DNA from: Collinsella aerofaciens
Lineage (GTDB): Bacteria; Actinomycetota; Coriobacteriia; Coriobacteriales; Coriobacteriaceae
DNA length: 43,269 bases
Assembly: GCF_015670745.1 (NCBI RefSeq)
Contig: NZ_JADPCH010000020.1
Location: forward strand, 1 to 43,269
Reading direction: 5' to 3'
The notes below the pieces were generated by a model, which worked only from the letters and a program-made list of their open reading frames with translations, was not told where the DNA came from and did not search any database. The translations under genes were made by a program, and so were the position numbers. Numbering within the stretch: position 1 is the first letter of the stretch; every line of letters begins with the position of its first letter. Of the stretch, positions 1 through 9,842 are shown piece by piece.

Positions 1-29
1 TCGCCTGCTCGGACAGTCCTGACTCGCAC

Positions 30-52
30 GGAGAGCACATTAAGTGCTCTCC
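30..52. repeat. Perfect inverted repeat near the left edge
   Basis: A 9-bp perfect stem (GGAGAGCAC / GTGCTCTCC) encloses a 5-nt loop. There is no T-run on either side, so it is not a classical intrinsic terminator. It lies beyond the gyrA terminator and may belong to a neighbouring gene outside the window. No coding region is supportable between position 1 and the end of gyrA. Confidence 0.5.
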
Positions 53-125
53 GGCTCGTGCGGAACTCGCGATCGACTTCATATGCCGCCGGGCGGCCGG
101 GGCGAACGCGGGTCCCTAGGTTTTC

Positions 126-159
126 AAAAAAGCGGTCGGCGCGCAGGTGCGCCGACCGC
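126..159 (-). terminator. Rho-independent terminator of gyrA
   Basis: An 11-bp perfect GC-rich stem (132-142 with 149-159) and 6-nt loop are followed, in the minus-strand reading direction, by six T residues (126-131). It sits about 40 bp after the gyrA stop codon and closes the gyrB-gyrA transcript. Confidence 0.9.
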
Positions 160-199
160 CGATATATGGGGTCTGATGTTTTTGACCGGAGAGGACTAC

Positions 200-2941
200 T
201 TACTCGTCGAGGAGATCCTCTGGCATGTCGTTGCCGTCGCCTAGGTCGACTGGAGCCTCTTCGGTGTCGGCTGCGGCCTCGGAACCTTCGCCCTCGGGCT
301 TCTCTTTGGCGGCCGTCATGCGGGCCACGGCGCAGATGCGGTCGTTGTCGTCGACGGTCATCATCTTGACGCCCTGGGTGGCGCGGCCAGTCTGGCTGAT
401 CTCGTCGGTCTTGACGCGAATGACCGTCGCGCCCTCCGTCACGATGAACAGCTCGTGCTGCGGGCCCACCGTCTTCATGGCCGCGAGGTTACCCTTACGC
501 TCGGTCATTTGAATGGTGTAGACGCCCTGACCGCCGCGATTCTGCTCCGGGTAGTCCGCGACCGGCGTGCGCTTGCCGTAGCCGCGCTCGGTGATGACGA
601 ATAGATCGCCGTTGCCGTTAGTGACTTCCATGCCCAGAACGCTCACGCCGTCCTTCAGACCGATACCGCGAACGCCGCTGGTATCGCGGCCGGTGGCGCG
701 CACCTGCTCCTCGGAGAACATGATCGCCTTGCCCGCGGTGGTGGCCAGGATAATCTTGTCGCCCTCGCGCACGCGGCGCACGTTCAGCAGCGCGTCGTCG
801 TCACGCAGGTTGATAGCGATCAGGCCGTCGCGACGGCTGCGGTCATATGCGCTCATCACGGTCTTTTTGACCATGCCGCTCTTGGTGGCAAACATCAGGT
901 ACTCGTCGGCCGGGAACTCGCGGCAGCTGATGACGCTCGCGATCTTCTCGCCTTCCTCGAAGGGCAGCAGGTTGACGATCGCGGTACCGCGCGCCTGGCG
1001 CGTACCCACCGGCAGCTCGTGCACCTTCAGGCGATAGACCTTGCCCTTGCTCGAGAAGAACAACACGTACTCGTGCGTGGACGCGATGAACATCTCATCG
1101 ATAACGTCGTCCTCTTTGAGGTTGACGCCCGACACGCCCTTGCCACCGCGCTTCTGGGCACGGTAGGCAGCCACTGGGATACGCTTAACGTAGCCGGTGT
1201 GGGTGATGGTCACGACCATATCCTCGTCGGCGATGAGGTCCTCGACATCCAGGTCCTTCTCAACCTGGCTGATTTCGGTACGGCGCTTGTCGCCAAACTT
1301 CTTGGAGATCTCGCGCATCTCTTCCTTGATGACGCCCAGAATCTTCTCCTCGTGCGCCAGCAGGTCCTCGTAGTAGGCGATGGCGCGGCGCAGGCCGTCC
1401 AGCTCTTCTTGGATCTTGTCGCGCTCCAGGCCGGTCAGGCGGCGCAGCTTCATCTCGAGGATGGCCGTGGTCTGCTCGGGCGTAAAGCCAAAGCGTTCGA
1501 TCAGTCGGCTGCTGGCCTCGGAGTCGGTCTGCGAGGAGCGGATGATGCTGATGACCTCGTCGATATGGTCAAGGGCCATCAGGTAGCCCTCGAGGATATG
1601 CGCGCGGGCCTGGGCCTTCTTAAGGTCGAAGCGGGTGCGGCGGGTGACGACGTCGACCTGGTGGTCGATGTAGTGCTGCAGCATCTCGCGCAGGCTCAGG
1701 CATTTGGGAACGCCGTTGACGAGTGCCAGGTTGTTGGCGCCAAAGGTCGTCTGCAGCGAGGTGTACTTATACAGGTTGTTGAGCACGACCTGCGGAATGA
1801 CGCCCTTCTTGAGCTCGATGACCAGACGGATGCCCTTCTGGTTGGACTCATCGCGCATATCCGAGATGCCCTCAATGCGCTTGTCGTTGACGAGTTGGGC
1901 GATCTTCTCCTGCAGGGTGCCCTTGTTGACCATGTAGGGAATCTCGGTAAAGACCAGGCGGCTGCGGCCGGTCTTGGTGGACTCCACATGTGCCTTGGCA
2001 CGCACGGTAATGGAGCCGCGGCCGGTCTCGTAGCTCTGTTTAATGCCGGCGCTGCCCATGATGATGGCGCCGGTGGGGAAGTCCGGACCGGGCATGATCT
2101 GCATGAGCTCGTCGACGGTGGCGTCGGGGTTGTCGATCAGGTAGCAGGTGGCCTCGATCGCCTCGGTGAGGTTATGCGGGGCGATGTTGGTGGCCATGCC
2201 GACGGCGATGCCCTGGCTGCCGTTGACCAGCAGGTTGGGGAAGCGCGCAGGCAGCGCCACGGGCTCGGCAAGCGATTCGTCGTAGTTGGGCTGCCAGTCG
2301 ACGGTATCCTTCTGCAGGTCGCGCAGCAGTTCCATGGCGGGCTTTGCCAGGCGGCTCTCGGTGTAACGCATGGCCGCCGCGCCGTCGCCGTCGATGTTGC
2401 CGAAGTTGCCGTGACCGTCGATGAGCGGCGTGCGCATGGAGAACCACTGCGCCAGGCGGACCATGGCCTCATAGACCGCGGAATCGCCGTGCGGGTGGTA
2501 CTTACCGATAACTTCGCCGACCGTCCAGGCCGACTTCTTGTGCGGTCGGTTGGGGTAGATGCCGCTCTCGTTCATCGCGTACAGGATGCGGCGGTGCACC
2601 GGCTTTAAGCCGTCGCGCACGTCCGGCAGGGCGCGTGCCGTGATAACCGACATCGAATACTCGATGAACGACTGCTTCATCTCGCGACCGAACTCCGAAA
2701 TCTGGAGCTGGCCGCCGTTGATATCCTCGCCGGCCGAGGCGCCGCGATCGACTTCGCCAAAGCTCTCCTCGAGCTCGGCGTCGTCATCCTCGTCCTCTTC
2801 ATCCTCGGCGTCGGGGTTATAGGAATCCGGATCGCCGTCCTCGCCCTGCTCAGCGCGGGCGAGCAGGCGCTTCAGATCATCGGGCATACCGGCATCGCCG
2901 GCCTCGTCCATACCCTCGTTATTGTTGATATCGTCTGCCAC
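200..2941 (-). CDS. gyrA: DNA gyrase subunit A
   Basis: Breakage-reunion subunit of DNA gyrase, which with GyrB introduces negative supercoils using ATP. The 913-residue frame has the topoisomerase IIA core: the [10 protein letters not shown] quinolone-region segment, the active-site tyrosine in AAAMRYTES (about Y193), and a C-terminal beta-pinwheel with the GyrA box QKRGGKG. The start is GTG at 2941, preceded by AGAGGAGG. The stop of gyrB is only 11 bp upstream, so the two genes form one operon. Oddity: about 70 acidic, probably disordered residues precede the usual GyrA start (Y193 corresponds to E. coli Y122), and the C-terminus is also acidic. The position of the usual quinolone-resistance serine is still Ser. 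Confidence 0.98.
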   Translation of the reverse strand: MADDINNNEGMDEAGDAGMPDDLKRLLARAEQGEDGDPDSYNPDAEDEEDEDDDAELEESFGEVDRGASAGEDINGGQLQISEFGREMKQSFIEYSMSVITARALPDVRDGLKPVHRRILYAMNESGIYPNRPHKKSAWTVGEVIGKYHPHGDSAVYEAMVRLAQWFSMRTPLIDGHGNFGNIDGDGAAAMRYTESRLAKPAMELLRDLQKDTVDWQPNYDESLAEPVALPARFPNLLVNGSQGIAVGMATNIAPHNLTEAIEATCYLIDNPDATVDELMQIMPGPDFPTGAIIMGSAGIKQSYETGRGSITVRAKAHVESTKTGRSRLVFTEIPYMVNKGTLQEKIAQLVNDKRIEGISDMRDESNQKGIRLVIELKKGVIPQVVLNNLYKYTSLQTTFGANNLALVNGVPKCLSLREMLQHYIDHQVDVVTRRTRFDLKKAQARAHILEGYLMALDHIDEVISIIRSSQTDSEASSRLIERFGFTPEQTTAILEMKLRRLTGLERDKIQEELDGLRRAIAYYEDLLAHEEKILGVIKEEMREISKKFGDKRRTEISQVEKDLDVEDLIADEDMVVTITHTGYVKRIPVAAYRAQKRGGKGVSGVNLKEDDVIDEMFIASTHEYVLFFSSKGKVYRLKVHELPVGTRQARGTAIVNLLPFEEGEKIASVISCREFPADEYLMFATKSGMVKKTVMSAYDRSRRDGLIAINLRDDDALLNVRRVREGDKIILATTAGKAIMFSEEQVRATGRDTSGVRGIGLKDGVSVLGMEVTNGNGDLFVITERGYGKRTPVADYPEQNRGGQGVYTIQMTERKGNLAAMKTVGPQHELFIVTEGATVIRVKTDEISQTGRATQGVKMMTVDDNDRICAVARMTAAKEKPEGEGSEAAADTEEAPVDLGDGNDMPEDLLDE

Positions 2942-2952
2942 GTTACCTCCTC

Positions 2953-5032
<2,080 letters not shown>

Positions 5033-5036
<4 letters not shown>

Positions 5037-5062
5037 AAATACCCTCGGGAACGAGGGTATTT
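5033..5062 (-). terminator. Rho-independent terminator after the DUF721/DciA gene
   Basis: A stem of about 11 bp (AATACCCTCG / CGAGGGTATT core) with a GGAA loop and seven T residues on the minus strand. It separates the dnaN-recF-DUF721 transcript from gyrB-gyrA. Confidence 0.9.
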
Positions 5063-5088
5063 GGCTCTACAAGGCCACCAGATGCGAT

Positions 5089-5652
5089 TTAAGGCTCTTT
5101 TTTGCTTTGCACGCCCTTGGCCCACTCGGCGCTGGCGCTCATGGCATTCTCGAGGGCCTCGCGCAGTTTTTGGTCTTCGATGGGCGCCACTTGGCGCTCA
5201 ATCTCGGCGCGCTCGGCATCGCTGAGGTCGGCGTGTGGGGCCGGCGGGCGCTCGGTCGCCGCTGGGCGAAGGCGCTCCTTGGCGGCGGGCGGCGTGTGAC
5301 CGGGTGCGGTGGTTTTGAACACCAGGCCGTCCACATGCGCACCGGCGCGCTCCATGCGCGCGCGGATGATCTCACGCAACAGCGTCATTTCCTGCGTCCA
5401 CGAGGGCGAATCGAGATATACCAGCAGCTCATTGGACTCGGGCAGGTAGCGCAGACCCGTCACATGCCGCCCCTCGCGCGTGCCCGAGCACACCGCGTTC
5501 CACGCGCGATAGACCGCGCGCGACTCCTCGGCAGCCTCCATCTGCGCACGGCGCTCAGGCGTCGCCGACGCCAGGATGCGCTGGCGCTCTGCGTTCAAAA
5601 ACCCACTGAAGGCGACCGTCTCGCTCTCGCGCTCGTAATTAGCACGTCTCAC
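5089..5652 (-). CDS. DUF721 (DciA-type) protein between recF and gyrB
   Basis: A 187-residue DUF721 protein. The domain (about residues 48-100) shows the family pattern of a tryptophan near the start (YRAWNAV), a predicted short beta hairpin (LRYLPESNELLVYLDS) and the SPSWTQEMTLL helix. The rest is Pro/Ala-rich with a charged helical C-terminus. DUF721 proteins include DciA, the ancestral partner and loader of the DnaB helicase, and a DUF721 gene commonly sits between recF and gyrB in Actinobacteria. The start is GTG at 5652, overlapping the recF end by 14 nt, which implies translational coupling. The helicase-loading role is inferred from family and position. Confidence 0.85.
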   Translation of the reverse strand: MRRANYERESETVAFSGFLNAERQRILASATPERRAQMEAAEESRAVYRAWNAVCSGTREGRHVTGLRYLPESNELLVYLDSPSWTQEMTLLREIIRARMERAGAHVDGLVFKTTAPGHTPPAAKERLRPAATERPPAPHADLSDAERAEIERQVAPIEDQKLREALENAMSASAEWAKGVQSKKEP

Positions 5653-6745
5653 CCATGCTCACCACCTTGGCTCGATCAAGCAGGTCATCGGTAAAGTACC
5701 CCAGGTTGGTCGTGGTTATGACCGTTTGGATATCATCGCCGATCAGCCGCAGAAAAGCACCGCGGCGCTCGCCGTCGAGCTCGCTCATCACGTCGTCCAG
5801 AAGCAACAGCGGAGCAGTACCCAGAACATCGCGAGCCACGGCCACCTCGGCCACCTTCCAGGACAGTACCAACGTTCGCTGCTGTCCTTGGCTGGCAAAT
5901 GAACGAGCGGAGCGACCCGCCACGGTAAATTCAATCTCATCGCGATGCGGTCCCACCAACGTCACGCCGCGGCGAATTTCCTCGTCGGCGTGCTCATCAA
6001 GGGCGGCCAGCATGCGCTCGTACGCCCAGCCCTTCAGCTCTTCGCGATCCTCGACCTGGGGCAAATCCCCCAGCGTGGACGCATAGGACACGTTGGCGGC
6101 TTCACCGGACGCCACTTGCCCGTAGGCAGTACGCACATGGCCCGCCAGCCGGTCGAGCAGGGCCAACCGGTGCACGAGCAGAGCCGCGCCCGCGCGGGCA
6201 ATCGAATCGTTCCACGCGCCGAGCATCTCGCGGCAGCACCAGGCCTCCTTGAGCAAGGCGTTACGCTGGGTCACGCAGCGACCATAGGCGCTCGCAAGAT
6301 CGGCATAGCGTGCGCTCAGTTGCATGCCAAAGTCGTCGAGGGCGGCGCGGCGCACACTGGCGCCTCGCTTAACCATGTCCAGATGGTCGGGGCAAAACAG
6401 CACGCTCGGCAGGACCCCGCGCACACCGGCGGCGGAGCATCTCTTGCCGTTGCGGCTAAACGAGCGCTTACCGTCCCCCGCGCTCAATCCCATATCAAGC
6501 ACGCGGCCGTCGCCCTCGAGCCTCAGCTCGACCTTGCACGAGCCCACGCCGTCATGGACGAGCTCGGCTGCGGTCGGATGCCTAAACGAGGCGCCGCTCG
6601 TCAGCAGCTGCAGCGCCTCTATGAGATTGGTCTTTCCCGCAGCGTTTGGGCCCGCAAGTATCGTCACGCCCTCGTCCAGGGCAAGGTGATAGCTATCGAA
6701 GCTGCGGTAGTGCGCGACGGAAAGATCGCGGGCGAACATGGTCAT
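5639..6745 (-). CDS. recF: DNA replication and repair protein RecF
   Basis: SMC-like ATPase that helps load RecA at gapped DNA. The 368-residue frame has Walker A GPNAAGKTN (about residues 32-40), the ABC signature region (ASQGQQRTLVLSWK) and Walker B LLLLDDVMSELD. It starts at ATG 6745, 9 bp after the dnaN stop; a second in-frame ATG at 6739 is an alternative, and neither has a strong Shine-Dalgarno. It overlaps the following DUF721 gene by 14 nt. Order and length are typical for dnaN-recF operons. Confidence 0.96.
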   Translation of the reverse strand: MTMFARDLSVAHYRSFDSYHLALDEGVTILAGPNAAGKTNLIEALQLLTSGASFRHPTAAELVHDGVGSCKVELRLEGDGRVLDMGLSAGDGKRSFSRNGKRCSAAGVRGVLPSVLFCPDHLDMVKRGASVRRAALDDFGMQLSARYADLASAYGRCVTQRNALLKEAWCCREMLGAWNDSIARAGAALLVHRLALLDRLAGHVRTAYGQVASGEAANVSYASTLGDLPQVEDREELKGWAYERMLAALDEHADEEIRRGVTLVGPHRDEIEFTVAGRSARSFASQGQQRTLVLSWKVAEVAVARDVLGTAPLLLLDDVMSELDGERRGAFLRLIGDDIQTVITTTNLGYFTDDLLDRAKVVSMGETC

Positions 6746-6754
6746 GGCGCAGCG

Positions 6755-7858
6755 CTAGATGCGGACCGGCATGACCAGGTACAGGTAGTTGATCTTGTCG
6801 TAGGACTTGAAGATGCCCGCCTGCGAGTAGCTCTTGAGCTCCAGCGTGATCTCCTTCTCCTTGGATAGGGCATTGAGGCAGCCGAAGATGTAGTGGTAGT
6901 TGAAGGCGATGGTACCCGACTCGCCCTCAGCCTCGACATCGATCGTCTCCTGCGCAAGGTCCTGGTCATTGGAAATGGAGGACAGGCCCATCTGCCCGTT
7001 CTCGACATCGATCTCGAACTTGACGGCGGGGTTGGCGCTCGCGATAACGGCCACGCGCTTGAGGGCGGCGTTAAAGGCGGCGACGTCGATCTTGACGCTC
7101 GTCACGCACGAATCGGGGATGAGCTGCTTGTAGTTGGGGTACACGCCCTCGATGCGGCGCGACACGTAGGTGGTGTTGCCGGCCTCGAAGACGACCTGGG
7201 TGTCGGTAGCCCCGATCATGATGGTCGCCTGGCTGGCCATGATGTTCAGTGCGTCGTTAAAGGCGTCAGCCGGAACGTTGAGTTCAAAGGAGCCCTCGAG
7301 GGTCGAGGTCTCGACCTGCGTATCGCACACGGCCAAACGGAAGGAATCGGTCGCCACCAGGCGCACGGTGTTGTTCTCGACCTTCATGTGCACGCCGCCC
7401 AGGATGGGGCGGGCCTTGTCGGTCGAGGTGACGCGCCACACACGGCCGACCATTTCGGACAAGATATCAGTCGGCAGTTCCACGGCGCTCTCGATGGCAT
7501 AGGCCGGAAACTCGGGGAAGTCATTGGCATCGAGCGTGTTCAGGCGGAAAGAGCTCTTCTCGCAACTGATCAGCACCTGGCGCTCGGACAGCTCAAAGGT
7601 GACCGGGGCATCGGGGAGGGTCTTGGTGATATTGGAGAGCATCTTACAGGGGATAACCATCTCGCCCTCTTCTTCGACATGCGCCGCGATGCGATGACGG
7701 ATCGAGATGGTGTAGTTAGAGGTCTGGAATTCCAAGATGCCGTCTTGGGCCTTAACGAGCACGCCCGACAGGATGGGGAGGGTGGATGCCGAAGCGACAC
7801 CCTTCATAACGACGCCGATGGCTTGTGTAAGCGAGCTCTGGCTGACGGTGAACTTCAT
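6755..7858 (-). CDS. dnaN: DNA polymerase III beta sliding clamp
   Basis: Ring-forming processivity clamp of the replicative polymerase. The 367-residue protein has the family start MKFTVSQSSL, the LPILSGVLV segment, and the clamp end YLYLVMPVRI that forms part of the binding pocket for clamp-interacting peptides. It starts at ATG 7858 with AAAGG upstream. It lies directly downstream of the dnaA-dnaN gap, which carries candidate origin elements, and heads the dnaN-recF-DUF721 run. Confidence 0.98.
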   Translation of the reverse strand: MKFTVSQSSLTQAIGVVMKGVASASTLPILSGVLVKAQDGILEFQTSNYTISIRHRIAAHVEEEGEMVIPCKMLSNITKTLPDAPVTFELSERQVLISCEKSSFRLNTLDANDFPEFPAYAIESAVELPTDILSEMVGRVWRVTSTDKARPILGGVHMKVENNTVRLVATDSFRLAVCDTQVETSTLEGSFELNVPADAFNDALNIMASQATIMIGATDTQVVFEAGNTTYVSRRIEGVYPNYKQLIPDSCVTSVKIDVAAFNAALKRVAVIASANPAVKFEIDVENGQMGLSSISNDQDLAQETIDVEAEGESGTIAFNYHYIFGCLNALSKEKEITLELKSYSQAGIFKSYDKINYLYLVMPVRI

Positions 7859-8096
7859 CTTTTAATACCTTTCTTTAGATATAAATATCTTAATAATAGT
7901 AATAGCACTGACGAAACTGTTGATTACTCCCAAAGACGCAGGTCAGACCCAGAAAGAGAATCGACAGCAACCTGTGTGCAACGGGGGTGGTTTTCCACGT
8001 TCAAAATCTGCGCAAAACTTTTCACCACCGCGGGTTGGGTTTTAGACACCTTATGCCCATGGTTTCGACAAGTTTTCAACAGGTGTCTCTATTTCC
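7859..8096. other. dnaA-dnaN intergenic region: candidate oriC unwinding half
   Basis: A 238-bp non-coding gap. Candidate DnaA boxes: TTTTCAACA at 8073-8081 preceded 2 bp away by GTTTCGACA (8062-8070); TTTTCCACG at 7991-7999; and, on the other strand, TAATCAACA (7918-7926, read on minus). Next to the last one, toward dnaN, the minus strand reads CTATTACTATTATTA (7891-7905) and then a strongly AT-rich stretch (7862-7890). The arrangement box - short spacer - CTA/TTA triplets - AT-rich DNA matches the DnaA-trio unwinding element described in Bacillus subtilis. Origin function is inferred from sequence. Confidence 0.65.
7891..7905 (-). other. DnaA-trio-like array
   Basis: Five consecutive triplets CTA-TTA-CTA-TTA-TTA on the minus strand. 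Their complement is 3'-GAT/AAT-5', the DnaA-trio form. They are separated by 12 bp from a DnaA-box-like nonamer (7918-7926) and followed by AT-rich DNA. This is probably where strand opening begins. Confidence 0.55.
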
Positions 8097-9821
8097 CTAC
8101 GAGCGCAGTGTAATTTTATCGCGCAGCGATTTGAGGTCTTCGGTGACGGTACGGTCTTCCTGGATCATCTTCTGGACCTTTTTGTAGCTCGTGCTGACGG
8201 TCGAGTGGTTGCGGTTGCCAAATTCGGCGCCCACCGCCGTGGTCGTCATCTCGCACATCTCGATGGCCAGGTAGATAGCGATATGGCGTGCTTTGGCGAT
8301 ATTGGCGTTGCGACGCGGGCCGATGAGCTCCTCGTGCGTCACGCCGTACTGCTCTTCGATGACGGACTGAACCGTCTGGACGTTGATCTTTTTGGCCGAT
8401 GTGTCGAAGTACTGGCTGGCGATGGCGTCGATATCGTCAAAGGTGAGCTCCCCGCCCTCGCGCTCGCGGTCGCCCGCCTCGCCGGCGCAGCGCTCGCAAA
8501 AGCTCTCGAGTTCGCGGATGTTGGTGCCCGAGACCTCGGCCATGTGTTTAAAGTGCTCGTCGGTCAGGTGTCCGCCGTCGCCCCCATAGGCCGCCAGCAG
8601 CGAGTCATCGCCTGCCTCGGGAGCGGCGACGATGGTGTTCTCGTAATAGCGCTGCAAGATCTTGTATTTCATCTCGTAGCTGGGCTCTGCGACCAGGCAG
8701 AGCATGCCGGCGTTAAAGCGGCTGGTCAGACGCTCGTCCATGCTCAGGTCCTTGGGGGCACGGTCTGCCGCGATGACGACCTTCTTGTTGTTGCGGATGA
8801 ACTCGTCCATGAGCTGGAAAAAGTAGTCCACGCTCGCGCGCTTGCCGATGATGTTTTGGATGTCATCGATGATGAGCACGTCCACGCCGTGGTACGCCTG
8901 CATGATGGGGGCGTTGCTCTTCTTTTGGCGGTCGAACTCGGTCATCAGGTCGTCCAGATATGCCTGGGAGTTGGCATACTTGACCTTGATCTCGGGCGAC
9001 TTCTCGGCGAGCTCGTTTTTGATGGCAAGCAGCAGGTGCGTCTTGCCCAGGCCCGATTTGCCGTAGATGAACAGTGATGTGCATGTGCCGCGCTCGTCCG
9101 CGAGGGCGGCAAACTTGAGTGCCGAGCGATAGGCATGGCTGTTTTCGGGGCCGTAGACAAAGTTCTCAAAGGTAAATTTTGAGTTCGCGGCGAGCGGGGC
9201 TCCATCCGTATTCTGCTCGGCCGGCACGGTCGGCGCCGGTATGGGTGAAGCGGGGGTCGCAGCTTGCGTGGATTTAGTCGGCGCTCCGCCCTTCATCTGG
9301 TTCATCATGCGACGAAAATCATCGGCCGAGAGCGTGTTCTTGATTGCAATGCCCGAATCCGCGCCCGCCGCTGCGTCGTGAGCGATAGGCATGTGCGTGA
9401 CGGGTGCGTTCGTTGACGTCGCCGCCGCGGTCGGCAACGGTGCCATGGTTTCACGGGAAACATCGCTGTGCTGGTGCTCGATTGTCGGCACGTCGCCTGC
9501 GGAGGTCGGTGCCGCCGGGGAAGCGGCGGGAGCCGTGGCGGGCGCCGTCGCGGCAGCGGATTCCGTTGCGGCGCCTTGCGGTGCCACGATGTCGAGCGCG
9601 ATCGGTGCAAAGGCGATTTCTTCCAGATAGGCCTCAATAGTCGGCTGATGCTTTTTGAGCTGCGCGATGGCAAAGCGCGAGGGGGCCTCGATCGTGAGCG
9701 TATCTTCGGTCAGGCTTATGGCCCGCGATTGCCCCAGCATGTTGATGAGGCGTGCATCTTGGCCGTCGCGCTGGCAAAAGGCGATGGCATCCCCCAGGAT
9801 GATGCTTGCTTCCTCGTCCAC
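8097..9821 (-). CDS. dnaA: Chromosomal replication initiator protein DnaA
   Basis: AAA+ initiator that binds oriC and opens it. Of 574 residues, 1-80 are a divergent domain I and about 80-205 an Ala/Pro/Thr-rich linker. The AAA+ domain starts near FTFENFVYG, with Walker A GKSGLGKT (about 253-260) and Walker B DVLIIDDIQN (about 315-324). The C-terminal DNA-binding domain has GPRRNANIAKARHIAIYL and the helix-turn-helix signature NRNHSTVSTS (about 533-542). That signature differs from the usual (R)DHTTV: Asp is Asn and the first Thr is Ser. It starts at GTG 9821 behind GGGAGAG. Only 21 bp separate it from the upstream GHKL-type gene, so dnaA appears to be second in that operon. Confidence 0.98.
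   Translation of the reverse strand: MDEEASIILGDAIAFCQRDGQDARLINMLGQSRAISLTEDTLTIEAPSRFAIAQLKKHQPTIEAYLEEIAFAPIALDIVAPQGAATESAAATAPATAPAASPAAPTSAGDVPTIEHQHSDVSRETMAPLPTAAATSTNAPVTHMPIAHDAAAGADSGIAIKNTLSADDFRRMMNQMKGGAPTKSTQAATPASPIPAPTVPAEQNTDGAPLAANSKFTFENFVYGPENSHAYRSALKFAALADERGTCTSLFIYGKSGLGKTHLLLAIKNELAEKSPEIKVKYANSQAYLDDLMTEFDRQKKSNAPIMQAYHGVDVLIIDDIQNIIGKRASVDYFFQLMDEFIRNNKKVVIAADRAPKDLSMDERLTSRFNAGMLCLVAEPSYEMKYKILQRYYENTIVAAPEAGDDSLLAAYGGDGGHLTDEHFKHMAEVSGTNIRELESFCERCAGEAGDREREGGELTFDDIDAIASQYFDTSAKKINVQTVQSVIEEQYGVTHEELIGPRRNANIAKARHIAIYLAIEMCEMTTTAVGAEFGNRNHSTVSTSYKKVQKMIQEDRTVTEDLKSLRDKITLRS
9447..9462. other. parS-like site (14/16) inside dnaA
   Basis: GGTTTCACGGGAAACA matches the perfect parS palindrome found at 14499, 14538 and 14577 at 14 of 16 positions. 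It lies in the part of dnaA that encodes the poorly constrained linker. ParB binding here is a guess from similarity. Confidence 0.4.
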
Positions 9822-9842
9822 TGTCTCTCCCGTTCTTTAGCT

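Noticed and set aside
1019-2608. Long plus-strand open frame antisense to gyrA
   Set aside because: Typical shadow frame in high-GC DNA; the opposite frame encodes an unmistakable GyrA and this one shows no family motif or Shine-Dalgarno.
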